64,000 nt of DNA from Penium margaritaceum (Eukaryota > Streptophyta > Zygnematophyceae > Desmidiales > Peniaceae), in the NCBI GenBank assembly GCA_023375785.1, contig SZWC01004894.1, positions 46,205 through 110,204 of the forward strand, in the 5' to 3' direction. Position numbers and translations under genes: made by a program. Within the stretch, counting starts at the first letter, position 1; each line of letters starts with the position of its first letter. Of this stretch, positions 24,200 to 35,663 are shown piece by piece. The notes beneath the pieces are model-generated. The model saw only the letters and a program-made list of their open reading frames with translations, was not told the DNA's origin and ran no database searches.

Positions 24200-25351
24200 G
24201 CTCCTCATGAACAAGAGTTGCACCTTTTACTCCTGTCCTTTGCCATTTTCTGACTCATCTTTCTACAAATTCTCCCTCTTGTTGGCCTGCTGCTTGCTCT
24301 GATAGTTGCGAGCAATGTGCCTGATGTTTCTGCAATTATAGCAGGTTCGCGTATCTCTCTGGTCGACGGCATCCACTTCCTTCGGAGTCGAGGAGTCTGC
24401 TGCCTGGTTCTTTCCATTTCCACGATAATTGTGGTTAGGAGGTCGCCAGCCGTAGGAATCCTGGATCCAAGCGTTGTAGTCGACGCTGTTGATCCTTTCT
24501 ACTGTAGTGATCATCCGCGAAAGTTTGTTTTGGATGCCGAAAATAGCGATTGCTCACCGGACATCTCGCTTGAGGCCGTTGTTGTGAAAACAGAGTTTGT
24601 CGGGGACGATGTCTGCTCCGGTGATGATCTCGGGGAATCTCCGCATGTACTCTGCCACGCTGGACTGTTGACGGAGACAATGGAGCTTGTACTGTGTGTC
24701 GGACTTCTCGTTCAGTTGTCCAAAGCATGCGAGCTTCGTGCGCAATAATTCATTCCAGTCGGTTGGTGGCGTCAGCGCGCCTTGCTACTACGGATTGATC
24801 CGCTCGAAGGGTAGAACGCTTGCGCTCGGCGGTATGAGATGGGCGCCGTTGGCCGTTGATTATGCTCCGCCGGTCTCCTGCTACCGTTGGATGGCCTTTA
24901 GATCGGACCACCGACTAAGCGCCATACCACGCACAAGCGTGGCCAAGAGATCAATTTTCTTTTGATCGTAGTTGACCCCAGCCACGGTGAAATACACCTT
25001 CAAACTCATCAGCCACATCCGAACCGTCGGTCATGGTGGAGGCGGACAAACTTTGGGTTCGCTCTTGAGTTGAGAATTTCTCTCGACGAGCACCGCCTCA
25101 AGCACAGAGATCCAATTCGCCAGTTTCTCATTGATCCACGCCTGTCGTCCAGTGCCACCAGTCATCCGTGATGTCATCGTCGAGGCTGTCGGTAGGGACG
25201 GCTGGTTTATCGCCATTGGGTCGGCGACCGGATTGGTCATCGAAGCAGCAGGGTTTGATCCAGTTGCTGTATAGCTTGCCACACCAGCATTCGCTGTCAC
25301 TTTAAGGTTCGCGCGCATCGGCATGTTTTGCTCCTCCATCGTCCAAGTCAT
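24200..25351 (-). pseudogene. Gag with decayed CCHC knuckle
   Basis: The minus-strand gag starts near 25351 (MTWTMEEQNMPM), contains a helical block (QYKLHCLRQQSSVAEYMRRF, 24745-24554) of the retrotrans_gag type, and ends with TCYNCRNIRHIARNY near 24330, a CX2CX4HX4C zinc knuckle whose last Cys is Tyr. Gag packages element RNA. Several frames are needed to follow it. The N-terminal part is Thr/Ala-rich low complexity. Confidence 0.7.
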
Positions 25352-25506
25352 CGTTGAAGACCCGCTGTTGGTCTTCGGTTGAGCTCGCTCACCTCACATC
25401 GTAGTCGCGAAGTTGCAACGTCTTGACGTGCGAGATGTGCTGACGGCTTGTGCGAGGTAGTCCTCCAGATGGGTAAAGTAGTTGAATGCCTCTCCAGCAC
25501 CGATGC

Positions 25507-25518
25507 GCTCTGATACCA
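25507..25518 (-). other. Primer-binding site, initiator-Met tRNA
   Basis: TGGTATCAGAGC on the minus strand, two bases inside the 5' LTR end. It is an exact complement of the 3' end of plant-type initiator-Met tRNA. Confidence 0.9.
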
Positions 25519-25520
25519 AG

Positions 25521-26069
25521 TGTTATGCCAAATGGAGCGTAGATGGTGAACTGGTAGAAGTTACAAGGCAGAATACGATTTAGAATTTGAAACACTCACG
25601 CAATTTATAATTAGCGGTAAGTGTACTTCGATGACAAGTGTCTAAATTATTGAACATATATACAAGTGTCGAGTTACGGATGAGGCATAGTCGGGGTCGT
25701 TGGGTCGATTGTCGAGCGACGTGTGTGGAGTCGCGTCGTGAGTGGTCAGATTCGAGAAGGTCTGCCAAGAAATCGAGGGTCTTTGAGAATCGATGGTGAA
25801 GATGCGAGATGCATCTTTACAAATCCAAATTCGTCTCAGTGTGTCAAAAAGTTGACCAAAAGGCCGTGATACTTTTGTCGTAGATTCGTGAGAGTGGTCG
25901 AAGTTGTTGGAAGGTTTAGGAAGATTCATTGAGGGTGGGGACAGTTGGCTGGTTTGTCCTCGACCGTTGGAGTGAACATCGCGGTCTCGCGACGCGACGG
26001 GCTGTTTGTGTAACAACAGAAATACCCACTCAAAAAGATTAGGGACTCGTGTACGTCTGGTACGTAACA
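25521..26069 (-). repeat. 5' LTR of chromovirus
   Basis: 549 bp, beginning TGTTACGTACC and ending GGCATAACA on the minus strand, with perfect TG...CA ends. It carries about 20 bases missing from the 3' copy. Confidence 0.92.
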
Positions 26070-27580
26070 GGAATAGGGGTATTATACACAACGACATATT
26101 GATAGGGGGCCATTAGAAACAAGGAAAAAAGAGTTTTTGGCCTGGTGTGGGACTCAACTTTGCCTGTGGGAAATGTCAGAAACTGGGTTGCAGTTCCAAC
26201 GTGGCCTGACGGGTCTTCTGTGCTCACGGCTTGTTCTGTGCGGTTGGTTCTGAGTCTGTGAGCTTTCTTGTCGCCTCAGGCTATGTTTCTCGAGAGTGGA
26301 AGACAGCTGTGAGACGGATGCTTTTGCGAAGGGGATAACATGATTTTGCATTAGTTTTTTAACATGGACATGATCTTAACATTTGTAGGGCTAGACATGA
26401 GCTATCAAACCGTGCGTGATTCAGATCACCGTAGCTCCCGCTACGTCAGCCAAAGCGCAGCATCCCAAACTAGCTGCTCAGTCGGCAGCGCGCACCACGT
26501 CGCCCGCCGAGGCGCCTTCACACATCAAGGACCCATCAAAACGCCATTCCGGAGGGGCGGGTGTCCCTATACATTGTGGCGGTGCCCCTCGAGCCTTTGG
26601 GATCTGTTTTGATGAGGTAATCATCGGGTTGGGTGATGGGGGTTGATGTGGTTCGAAACCTGTTCGCGGACCTATAGTCGGGATTTTGACGAAGTCCCCG
26701 AGTAAGAAACTGTACTACTGAGTTTCGGACTCCGAGCCAAGATTTTGGCTAAGTCCCTCAGTAACAAAAATGTACTACTGAAATCCGGCGAATCATCCAC
26801 CGGACGTCTCGGCAGTCCTTCCGGAGCAAAATCCCCAGATGGCATTGTGTCACTCCTTCCGGTCAATTATTCACCGGCAGTCGGACCGCGGCCAGCTCCC
26901 AGAGCCGCCGCGCACACCACAACTTTGGAAGCCCATATTTCCCTCGTTATTTGTCCGATTCTGGTGAAACAACTTCCACCAGATTCAGCGACTCGTCAAC
27001 TTTTAGGTTCAATCCTCAATTTTAGGATCCGAGCAATCCTCAAGTTGCCAGATCCAACGACGAGGAATTTTCTCTCTCTGGCGGCTCGTCGGCGCCTGCC
27101 GGTGCCACACTTTGGGCATGCAGAGGGGCAAATCTTCAACAGGAAATGTTGCAGAAGTGTGAAGTTTGGATCTCAAAATTTTGAATCCTGTCTACGCAAA
27201 TACACTAGTGTACATACAAATCTACCTCAACTCCCATTCGAACACATTGAATCACACTCTGCCCTCTAATTGCAACTCGACACCTCCAAAAGCGTTCTAT
27301 TACTTCCAACCTCATTTAATCACCAGATTTTACAAGTGAGTCGTCACTCATATATCAGTATCGAACACACATTGAGGAATCCAATAAAAATTCAACAAGA
27401 CAAGCCTGCTATCAAATTAGGGAAGAATGCCAAAACAAGCATGCGAATCTAGAACAAATCCCAAAAAATGAGCAAATCTAGAATAAAAATACCTTTAGGT
27501 TTTAGTACGGTAAGTGTGATCGATGGCTACATCCGCCGTCACCGCCCTTCGTCTAGTAGCGTGCCCGGACATCGCGGCTA
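26070..27580. other. No gene recognised; one tandem repeat
   Basis: A plus-strand frame (26745-27269) is open for 174 codons but has no motif I recognise. Between 26676 and 26800 a diverged tandem pair of about 60-70 bp is visible (GATTTTGACGAAGTCCCC and GATTTTGGCTAAGTCCCTC, each followed by TGTACTACTGA). The right end of this region may be the internal 3' part of the gypsy relative whose polypurine tract starts at 27581. Confidence 0.4.
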
Positions 27581-28080
27581 AAGAGGGAGAAGTGTTACGT
27601 CTCAGACATACATGAGTCCTTAACTCTCGCGCGTAGATATTTATGTTCTTACATTCACGACCCACCGCACGATGACTTCAGGATGTTTCTGCCGACTGCG
27701 TGCATTTTGGCCAACTTTCTCGACCTCTGATGTCCCGTTCCGGAGGTTTCCCATAGCTGCAACCAATTTCCAGCATGGTCAAACAGAAGTGTTGTGAACC
27801 ATAATGATGTTTCAATATTGTTCGGTCAACTCCTTGACAACACTCGACTTTTATGAAGAAGCGACGAGATATTCTCGAAGCCTCTCGACTTCTCGGCGGA
27901 GCTTCTCAAATTCGCCACTCACGACACAACCTCACATCCGTTGCTCGGCTCGAACACCGACGATCCAACTTATGCCTCATTCTCATTCTCCGCATTGTAT
28001 ATATGTTCTTGACTAACTCGACACTTGTCATTAAAGTGCACTTATTGCTCAAGACAAAGAATAAATTTATGTTGTCTGCT
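27581..28080 (+). mobile_element. Polypurine tract and 3' LTR fragment of a gypsy relative
   Basis: CGCGGCTAAAGAGGGAGAAG followed by TGTTACGTC at 27593 matches the 3' end of the 20-26 kb chromovirus (CGCGGCTAAAAGGAGG...TGTTACG) in the opposite orientation. Further LTR similarity appears at about 27870-28040 (ACTCGACACTTGTCATTAA and the preceding block). The outer LTR end is not recognisable. Confidence 0.65.
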
Positions 28081-28963
28081 TTTTTGTCTTAGTCTCCACG
28101 TGAGACCCCGCATACGCTTGGTGATCCATATGGAGAGTCTATCTTTGGCGGTGTCCTACGCCAAATGTCGTCGTTTTGACATGATCGTCTATGATAAGGC
28201 GGCGAGGTGTCACATAGTTGTCTTGCCATCATTATTGAGGTCTCGCGAGGGAGAGATACCATACATTATTCATGAATCTATGTCGGTATACTGCACAGAT
28301 GATAGCAATGTCCTTAGATCCACGTGACATGCCTCTTTAGGTTGCCGTTTTGTTTAATACCACAAAGCTAGCCCGATAGCCGGCCCACGGCCATTTTGGC
28401 CTTCCTTAGCCACAGAGTTCCCGCTTTCTAGCAACCCGGCTAAAACGTTTGAGGTGAAAAAGTTAGTAGTTTCCCCTTTTTCATAGCTCGTTTTGTATTC
28501 TTGAATACATATCGGAGCTATGATGAAAAGACTGACCATTTATCATGTTGACTGTCCCTCTCCATCTTTTCAGTATCTTTATCTTCTCGCGACATCTCTC
28601 CGGTGATTGTAATAATGTTGGAGTCGTTCAAATGATTATCTTGAACGCTACAAATATGATTGTTACTTCATATGCAGATGAAAAAAGATCAAATGTGGAT
28701 AAAAACCTCAAAACCGTTTTGCAACATCGGGACTGCAACCGTTTTTTTACAAACATTTGTTATTGGTCATGCCAAGGATCGCAATAAATAAATGGGACAG
28801 GTTTTTGCGTTCGTGATTGCGTCAAAATATGAACCCGTACTAGTGTCGTTTCAACGTCCCTTGGATACCAAACTTCTATCGTCTCTTGCTTACCTCCAAA
28901 CTCACCCTCTCACCTTAGCGTACCCATGTACTAACCATGCACAAATTGTGGCTATAGGAATAA
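28081..28963. other. No gene recognised
   Basis: Mixed sequence with short frames on both strands. I see no domain, repeat or RNA signature. It ends at the TATGG target site of the copia element. Confidence 0.5.
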
Positions 28964-28968
28964 TATGG

Positions 28969-29551
28969 TGTGGATAAACACCGGAAGTGAGGGAGAAGAC
29001 AGCAGTGTCCAAGTCACAGGCAAGAGGACACCATGGATCCTTTTTGGGAGAGGCGACAGAGAGTTGCGCGAAAGAGTTAGAGAGGCGAGTGTATGGAGGG
29101 AGGTCACATAGGGCGAGCTCACCTCCGCGGTCGGGTGAGCTGCGAGCTCACCTTTGACCATGGGTTTTGTCCACGACGTGGCTTGAACCTCACCTATTCA
29201 CTGACTATAGTGTCAATCAATATCCGGAAGCATTTTGCCTCAGGAAGCGAACCCGGGCTAATGGAGACTAGCGGTTTCTTACCCCAAAAATCACAAAGCT
29301 GTGAGATCACAATCCATAGACCACAAGCTGATGCACACATGTCTCATGCAGTGGATTCTGCGTAACTTCATCCTACCGCTTCATGGGGCCGATGCCCAAC
29401 TTGTTGGTTGTCCTGTCCTCCAACGACCTTCGTGTCTCTTCGACCACTTGTGTCACCATCAGGTGATACGTGTCACGTGGCTCATTAGTCACCTGCGAGG
29501 GTGATGTGTGTGAAGCAAGAGAGGTCAACACGTGTCAGTGACAAACCAACA
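28969..29551 (-). repeat. 3' LTR of copia element
   Basis: 583 bp, direct counterpart of 40029-40601. The outer end borders TATGG and the inner end follows a purine tract. Both copies share blocks such as CCATGGATCCTTTTTGGGAG. Confidence 0.9.
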
Positions 29552-29560
29552 CTCTCCCAT
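29552..29560 (-). other. Polypurine tract of copia element
   Basis: Minus-strand ATGGGAGAG directly before the TGTTGG start of the 3' LTR. Confidence 0.75.
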
Positions 29561-29570
29561 GACCGAAAGA

Positions 29571-29924
<354 letters not shown>

Positions 29925-30159
29925 GTGCGACCACGACAAAAACAATCATGCCGAGAGGTAAATATGGTACTCAACTATACAGATGGATGGATAGACACAG
30001 GCACCAACAACATCATCTTGGCACATCACGAGCACATAGCACGCCCACGGCATGCACAGCTACTTTGAACAAGTTGCTACTCAGTGCCTTCATGAGAAAG
30101 TCAGCACGCTGCTGTCGAGTATTTCCCCAGACGACGCAATCATTCACTACAGTAATACG

Positions 30160-30663
30160 TTAACACACAAAGTGATGCTCAACATTGATATGCTTTGTGT
30201 GCGTGTGATTCATGCCGTCATGCTTAGCGATGGCCTTCCTGCTCTGATTGTCATAGCAAAGAGTGATATAATGGATGGGGACGTGCAATTGCTGTAACAG
30301 TCGACAAAGCCAAACACTTTCACAGGTGCCTGTACCAAGCGCCACATACTCTGTCTCACTCGAGCTCCGTCCCACGCATTCCTGCTTTCCACTCTTCCAG
30401 GACACTATAGTCCCACTGACAAGGACGATGTATCCTATGCAACTACTCGCATCAGTGTCACGGACCCAGTCACTTTCAGTGTCGCCGTCAACGACAACAG
30501 ATGACTGTGCCCTATAGCACAGTCTGACACGTGTTGTGGTGAGTGCATAGCACACGACACGCAGCACAGCCTCTAGGTGACGTGACCATGGGCACTGTGA
30601 GGACTGAGCAAGAAAGTTCACTACGAAGGCCACATTGACCCTTGTAGTCATGGCAAGGTACAT
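30160..30663 (-). pseudogene. Copia RNase H domain, open block
   Basis: 167 residues open on the minus strand. The copia-type RNase H acidic residues are visible: DTDASSCIGY, SSSETEYVALGTGTCE and CYDNQS, followed by HINVEHHFV with the expected histidine. RNase H removes the RNA strand of the RNA-DNA hybrid. This is the best preserved domain of the copia element. It starts at an internal residue and depends on the broken RT upstream. Confidence 0.85.
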
Positions 30664-31300
30664 GAGGGAGTCGAAGACGCGAAGGTAATCAAGTCAACAA
30701 CATACACCAGAATGGCGACAAATGGTGCAGACTCCTGATTCGTGAAAAACACAAGATCAATTATACTATGTCGGTACCCCCCCTTCTCAAGGGTTGGAGT
30801 GATCTCCTGGTTCCAGCACCGTGGTGACTGCTTCAGAATGTAGAGGGTCTTCCGCAGACACCACACCTTCTTAGTGCCATCGGTGAACCCCGGTGGTTGG
30901 ACCATGTATATCAAGTCGTTTGGACGTCCGTGTAGAAAAGCATTATTCACATCCATCTGCTCCAGCTCCTAGTCGTGGTGAGTGACCAGGTTGAGAAGTC
31001 CCCGCGCTATAGTGTATCATCGTACTGGTGCAAACATCTTATGGAAATCAACATCAGAGGCCTGAGAGAACCCCTTCACTATGAGACGTGCCTTTTAGTA
31101 GTCAATTGTGCCGTCCGGCTTTCGCTATTGTCCGAAGACCCAACGTGCGGACACTACCTTGCGTCTAGGTAGGAGGTTCACCAGGTCGTAGATGCCATGC
31201 TTGTTCAAAGCATCGAGTTCCTCCTGTATGTCATCCTCCCACAAGTGTGCATCAGAAGACTCTCGTGCCTACCGCACTGTGTTGGGCTCTGGGGACATTG
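30648..31300 (-). pseudogene. Copia reverse transcriptase (RVT_2), YVDD box changed to YVVD
   Basis: Following several frames, 31260-30970 reads LWEDDIQEELDALNKHGIYD, RKVVSARWVFGQ and VDFHKMFAPVR with three in-frame stops. 30956-30648 reads MDVNNAFLHGRPNDLIYMVQ, GFTDGTKKVWCLRKTLYILK and ILVYVVDLITF. The last is the catalytic YVDD box with its first Asp changed to Val (GAT to GTT). Order after integrase is diagnostic of copia elements. Confidence 0.85.
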
Positions 31301-31426
31301 CAATGGCTCTATTATCGGCGTGAAACCCAAGAGCGCTACCTGACACTGACACCTCCACTACACGTTGGAACTCCCCTATAATGAGAGAGTACCCAGGACC
31401 CGCGTTGGGATGCTTAACCCCTGTGG

Positions 31427-31888
31427 CTATCCCAAGGGCATCAAGACCCGTGGGGTGCAGTAAGGACTCTGGACATGGCTGAGGCACGGAGGGGGCCATA
31501 TGAGAGCTCCCCGGATGAGAGGAACCGTTGGCACTAGAGGGAGGAATGAGAGCCTGCAGCCAATTGGGGACACAGGCGGGGGTGCAGCCGAGGGCATCAG
31601 CGCAACAACAATTGGGGACAAAGGGGGTTCAAGCGAGGCTGAGGGAACGGGGGAGGACCAAGTAGAGGTAATGGGAGATAGAGAGGAGGCTGATCCCAGG
31701 GTTGAGAGAAGCGCATTAGGTGCCGACGGCGACAATACCGGAGACGGAAGGGAGGCTGACCCACCAAGGGAGAGAAAAACAGCAGATGACAATAAAAAAG
31801 CTAGGAGGCCACCAGACGGGTGAAAAACAGGTGGCACCAACAACTCAGGCAATGAGGGTGCGTCCGAACTGGGAGGATCCTTCCTCAA
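31427..31888 (-). pseudogene. Low-complexity linker between copia integrase and RT
   Basis: An open frame of 153 residues rich in Pro, Ser, Ala and Leu without a fold signature. Copia polyproteins commonly carry a variable linker here. Confidence 0.55.
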
Positions 31889-32545
31889 CCGAGAGAGTTG
31901 GAGAGGGAAAACGGAGAGGCACGACGTTCAAGGTCATGAAGAAAGACAGATTCAAAGAACAAGTAATCACGTGACTCAACAACACGATGAAGATGGGATT
32001 CCCTGATGTACCAGGCCTTAGAATGAGTCAAGATGCCACAGAATGGACAGAGACAACCGCGAGGAGACAACTTTCCCTCGTGAACGTCTTCTGGGAGCCA
32101 GATGGCGGCGATGTAACCCCACACTCGAGCAGGACAAAGGTCAGCACGACGGCCATGCCACCGTGTGAATGGAGTGACAGACCGCGGGGAAGGACCGTAG
32201 GGAACACGGTTCCAGACCCACGTCATATATTTCATCGCTTCAAAGCCAAAGAGAGGAGACAGACCGGATTCAGAGAGGAGGGAACACACACCGTCAGCTA
32301 GGGTGCGATTCCAATGCTCGGACACCCTGTGTTGTTGGGGAGTGTAGGAAGTAGTGGACTCGAGAAGGTGAGTGGTAGAGCCCATGAACTCTTCGTCACG
32401 ATCACTGCAAAAGACAGGGAGAGATTGCTAACAGGCTTGCTCAGCATGAACAAGCCAGGTGGTAAGGACATAACTGACATCACTGTTCTGATGAAGAGCA
32501 AAAATCCAGTGATAGCATGAAAAATCGTCGGTGAGGCACATGACG
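31885..32545 (-). pseudogene. Copia integrase, distal part
   Basis: Continues the integrase interrupted at the transposon: YVMCLTDDFSCYHW just below 32545, a TAG after AEQAC, then CSDRDEEFMG with the second catalytic Asp, and TPQQHRVSEHWNRTLAD with the Glu. Beyond it lie WNRVPYGPSPRSVTPF and a GKLSPRGCLCPFCG segment typical of copia integrase C-termini. Confidence 0.85.
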
Positions 32546-32640
32546 TACCCTAGTGCCACATGAATTCATAGGTAAATAATTATAACTTTTTTTAATTCAA
32601 ATGTTCGTGTGCGCATTAGAAAAGGTTCGAGCTTATTTCT

Positions 32641-32850
32641 GTGCGATTTAATAATTCATTTCCGGGGTGACCTCAGTTGTTTGTTAGGGCAGGCCACGTA
32701 CTGGTGGTAATTGCTGTTTTCCGCTTACAATTTAGGTCAAAACGACGTGCTACGTGATTTCGTTACGAAGTGGTCTGACGTGTTTTTGTAGTCCCCGACG
32801 TGGATGGCAAGTCAACGACAGTTACAGACAAATTCCATCGATGAATCATG

Positions 32851-32935
<85 letters not shown>

Positions 32936-33150
32936 NTTGTGTGCGATTTACTGATTCATTTTCGGGGAGACCTCAGCTGTTTGTTAGGGCAGGACATGTA
33001 CTTGTGCTAATTGTTGTTTTCCGCTTACACTTTAGGTCAAAACGGCGTGCTACGTGATTTTGTTACGAAGTGGTCTGACGTGTCTTTGTAGTCCCCGACG
33101 TGGATGGCAAGTCAACGACAGTTACAGACAAATTCCATCGATGAATCATG

Positions 33151-33184
<34 letters not shown>
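32641..33184 (+). repeat. Direct duplication with (GA)n tracts, N at 32936 between copies
   Basis: The block beginning GTGCGATTTA at 32641 recurs at 32941, offset 300 bp. The copies differ at about ten positions (for example GGCCACGTACTGG versus GGACATGTACTTG), so at least the sequence outside the GA tract is a real or paralogous duplication. One N marks an assembly join inside the first GA tract. Confidence 0.75.
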
Positions 33185-33193
<9 letters not shown>

Positions 33194-33252
33194 AAGACCG
33201 ATGCAAAGTGTGAAAAGTGGACATTGCATTAACAGAATTGTAAGCGTGCATC

Positions 33253-35271
33253 CTACTCCACACGATCCTCGGCCTCGTACCCCTGCTGGTCAGACTCTGT
33301 CATGTAGGTCAACATGTCTTTGGATGCTACAAGCTGGAAGTTGGCATCCAGACACTTGTCCCACCCACCCTGCCTCCATGCATTTTGCACAATCTGTGGA
33401 CTCCGTCGCAGATGTGCCCAGCCCTGCAGCATCCATCCAACGGATGCGTCCTTGATGGCCCGCATCCCCAAGTTGACATGGTCCATGTCCTTCAATTTGT
33501 CCCCCACCCATGAAGCATAGCCTTTGGACACCTCCCCCTTGAATGGCTTTTGCAAGCCAATGTCGCATGGCTGCAGCTTGGCGGTGCAGCCGGCAGGGAT
33601 GTAAAGGAGCTGCACCCATGCGCGGAAGTCATCCGATGCTTGCGGCCGCCATGCGTCGAGGACAAGCAGCATCTTGTTGGCAGTGTGGTCAAGGCGGTGC
33701 TCCGCGCACATGCGGATGAAGTAGGGTTCTAGCACCATGCAGAACCACTGCTTTGTTGTTTCCACGCTGACCCAGTGGTTTGCAGTGTGCGTGAAATGCC
33801 ACTGGCTTTTTCGGAGGGCAGTGTCGGTGTTGACGCCAACAGGGTGGCAAGCGGTCGTTTTGCCAGTCCAGATGACCTGGAATGGCAAAATGCCACCGTC
33901 CATGGCGCATGCAACGAGGCATGTCACCTGCCCCTTGTCCTCTTTACCGCACACCTTCACTTCGTCCACGCCTTTTGGCGCGTACGTGTAGTGAGGCGCG
34001 GGAACGAGGTGGACGCCGGTATGATCGGCGTTGACCACGAGGCATGGAGGGATGGCGTGCAATTTGATATAGAAGGCGGCGCGGTGATGCATGGCGAGGG
34101 CACGGAGCTCCCAATCTGGTGGAAGCTTCTGCGAAGCCGTTGTCCTACATCGCCATGCCCACTGGAGCTCGTCGGCAACGAATGTGCGACACCAGCTCCT
34201 GCTGAACAGCTCGGCCGTTGGTTTCCCGTCCAGCTCGTCCACGCCACGTTCGCGCATGACGGCGTGCACCTTCTCCTTGATCGTTGCGTTGCACAGCGGG
34301 ACCCCCCTCTTTCGCATCGCTTCAAGGGAGTGTAACACCTCCCCTTTTAGCGCTGGGTGGTCGGCGAAGAAGCCCTTCTTCCCTCGGCTTCCTTGGACGC
34401 GCGGAGCTGTGTGCAAAGCTTCGTCCTTCGGCTTGTCGCCACCAGCGACGAGAGCTGGTGCATAGCGCGGCTTCAACACCGTGCCGCATGCCTCGTACCA
34501 CCCCTTCACGGTGCTGTACGACAGCTTGTCGTACACTGAAGGGCAACTCGGAGTGCGGTACGCATGGCGGAGGAAATTGATGGCCTTGATAATTGATCCG
34601 CCATGCCGCATGATGGCAGCGTGGATGATGGGGACGTGACCGAGGCCGAACCAGTCCGTGTAGGACCCCCTCATTTTGCTGCTGCCTGCCGTCGAGGACG
34701 ATGACGATGACATGGAATTTGCGAGCTGCACAGCCGCATCGTCGATGTCATCGATGTCAGCGTCAGCGTCATCGTTGTCCTCGGCGTCCAGCTCGGCGAT
34801 GATCTGAGCGACGATCTTCTTCTCGGCGGCGTCTCGCTTGGCCAGTTCCTCAGCCGATAGAACTGCATGTACTGCAGCATCAACGTCGTCGAAAATAGCA
34901 ACCGCCCCATCTTCATCGTCGGCGTGCCCAGCGTCGCTGTCAACCACGGCACCATCTTCAGCTGGTGCATGCGCAGCGCGATCGTCTTCTTTGTCATCAT
35001 CCGACGCGTCAGACAGGACAACGCGTTGACGCTTTCGTGGGAGCCTTTCGTGAATGGAGGTGCCTTCGGACCCAGGATCGGAGGGCTGTCCGACAGGCAC
35101 TGTTGACACCGCAGGGGATACAGATGGGGGGAGGACAAGGACATTCTTCCGAGGACGTCCGGGGCCGCGACGAGGGCGAGCTACCGGCTTTGGACCAGCG
35201 AGAGCTCGCGCGACGTTGTCCTGATGCTCCTCTCGCAAAACCTTGGTGAAGAAGTGTGTAAGGCGGGACAT
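33253..35271 (-). CDS. Pogo/Tigger-like DDE transposase, intact 672 residues
   Basis: ATG at 35269-35271, stop at 33253, no internal stop. Order: an AT-hook-like PRRGPGRPRK (residues 33-42), an acidic low-complexity region (about 88-180), a Ser run (188-194), a region that may hold helix-turn-helix DNA binding (about 240-385, including the CRTFVADELQWAWRCRTTAS segment), then the DDE_1 catalytic domain. Candidate catalytic residues are Asp416 (NADHTG), Asp539 (LLVLDAW) and Asp570 (KLQPCDIGLQ), a DD30D spacing compatible with pogo-type enzymes. The protein would bind the terminal repeats and cut-and-paste the element into TA sites. It is the only long transposase in the window with complete coding, so the insertion is probably recent. 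Confidence 0.9.
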   Translation of the reverse strand: MSRLTHFFTKVLREEHQDNVARALAGPKPVARPRRGPGRPRKNVLVLPPSVSPAVSTVPVGQPSDPGSEGTSIHERLPRKRQRVVLSDASDDDKEDDRAAHAPAEDGAVVDSDAGHADDEDGAVAIFDDVDAAVHAVLSAEELAKRDAAEKKIVAQIIAELDAEDNDDADADIDDIDDAAVQLANSMSSSSSSTAGSSKMRGSYTDWFGLGHVPIIHAAIMRHGGSIIKAINFLRHAYRTPSCPSVYDKLSYSTVKGWYEACGTVLKPRYAPALVAGGDKPKDEALHTAPRVQGSRGKKGFFADHPALKGEVLHSLEAMRKRGVPLCNATIKEKVHAVMRERGVDELDGKPTAELFSRSWCRTFVADELQWAWRCRTTASQKLPPDWELRALAMHHRAAFYIKLHAIPPCLVVNADHTGVHLVPAPHYTYAPKGVDEVKVCGKEDKGQVTCLVACAMDGGILPFQVIWTGKTTACHPVGVNTDTALRKSQWHFTHTANHWVSVETTKQWFCMVLEPYFIRMCAEHRLDHTANKMLLVLDAWRPQASDDFRAWVQLLYIPAGCTAKLQPCDIGLQKPFKGEVSKGYASWVGDKLKDMDHVNLGMRAIKDASVGWMLQGWAHLRRSPQIVQNAWRQGGWDKCLDANFQLVASKDMLTYMTESDQQGYEAEDRVE

Positions 35272-35663
35272 GGTGACACGATTGGCTGCGATGTCACATG
35301 AAGTGAGATTTTGAACCGCATCTATGACTTCGCGACACAGAGGGCGATTCGTCGTCGACCGTCACACGACCGTTATGCTTCGCCGGATCGCATATCCGCG
35401 ACACAACGAAATCTAATGCACGACCCAACGTTCACGCACGAACGTTGGTCGTGCAACTTTCCCGTTCAAATGAGCGAAGGCAGAAAATCACGCAAGCAGG
35501 ACCTACACCAGCCAGGCTAAATTACCTCAGTGGCCACGAATTCATGTGCACAGATTTGCCTAATTTCGTACTTATTGTGTGCGAATCCAAAAAGAAAAAA
35601 TCCCACGAATTAAGTGTGCAATCCATAAGTTATTTCAAACCACGAATTCATGTGGCACTAGGG

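Larger units (their letters stand above)
20114..26069 (-). mobile_element. Ty3/gypsy chromovirus, full length, inactivated
   Basis: Two direct repeats (20114-20640 and 25521-26069), beginning TGTTACG and ending GGCATAACA in minus reading, bound a minus-strand gag, protease, reverse transcriptase, RNase H, integrase and chromodomain. A perfect initiator-Met primer site and a polypurine tract sit inside the correct ends. Flanking 5-mers are GGGAT (20109-20113) and GGAAT (26070-26074), a target duplication with one mismatch. Coding is broken by frameshifts and stops, and the RT and protease active sites are altered. Related terminal-repeat pieces occur at 27593 and 46558. Confidence 0.9.
32548..35663 (-). 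mobile_element. Pogo/Tigger-like DNA transposon inserted in copia integrase
   Basis: 3116 bp bounded by inverted repeats CCCTAGTGCCACATGAATTC (32548-32567) and their complement (35644-35663, perfect over 20 bases, imperfect further in), with TA at 32546-32547 and 35664-35665 as target duplication. TA duplication plus a DDE_1-type transposase places it in the Tc1/mariner-pogo superfamily. A further copy of the terminal motif (CACGAATTCATGTG) lies subterminally near 35537. The left 650 bp consist of a non-coding direct duplication with GA tracts. Confidence 0.93.

Noticed and set aside
26745-27269. 174-residue plus-strand open frame as a host gene
   Set aside because: It has no recognisable domain, no supporting splice or repeat evidence, and lies between retroelement pieces; kept only as an unassigned stretch.
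33957-35144. Several 100-190-residue frames on both strands
   Set aside because: They are shadows of the GC-rich, intact transposase gene at 33253-35271.
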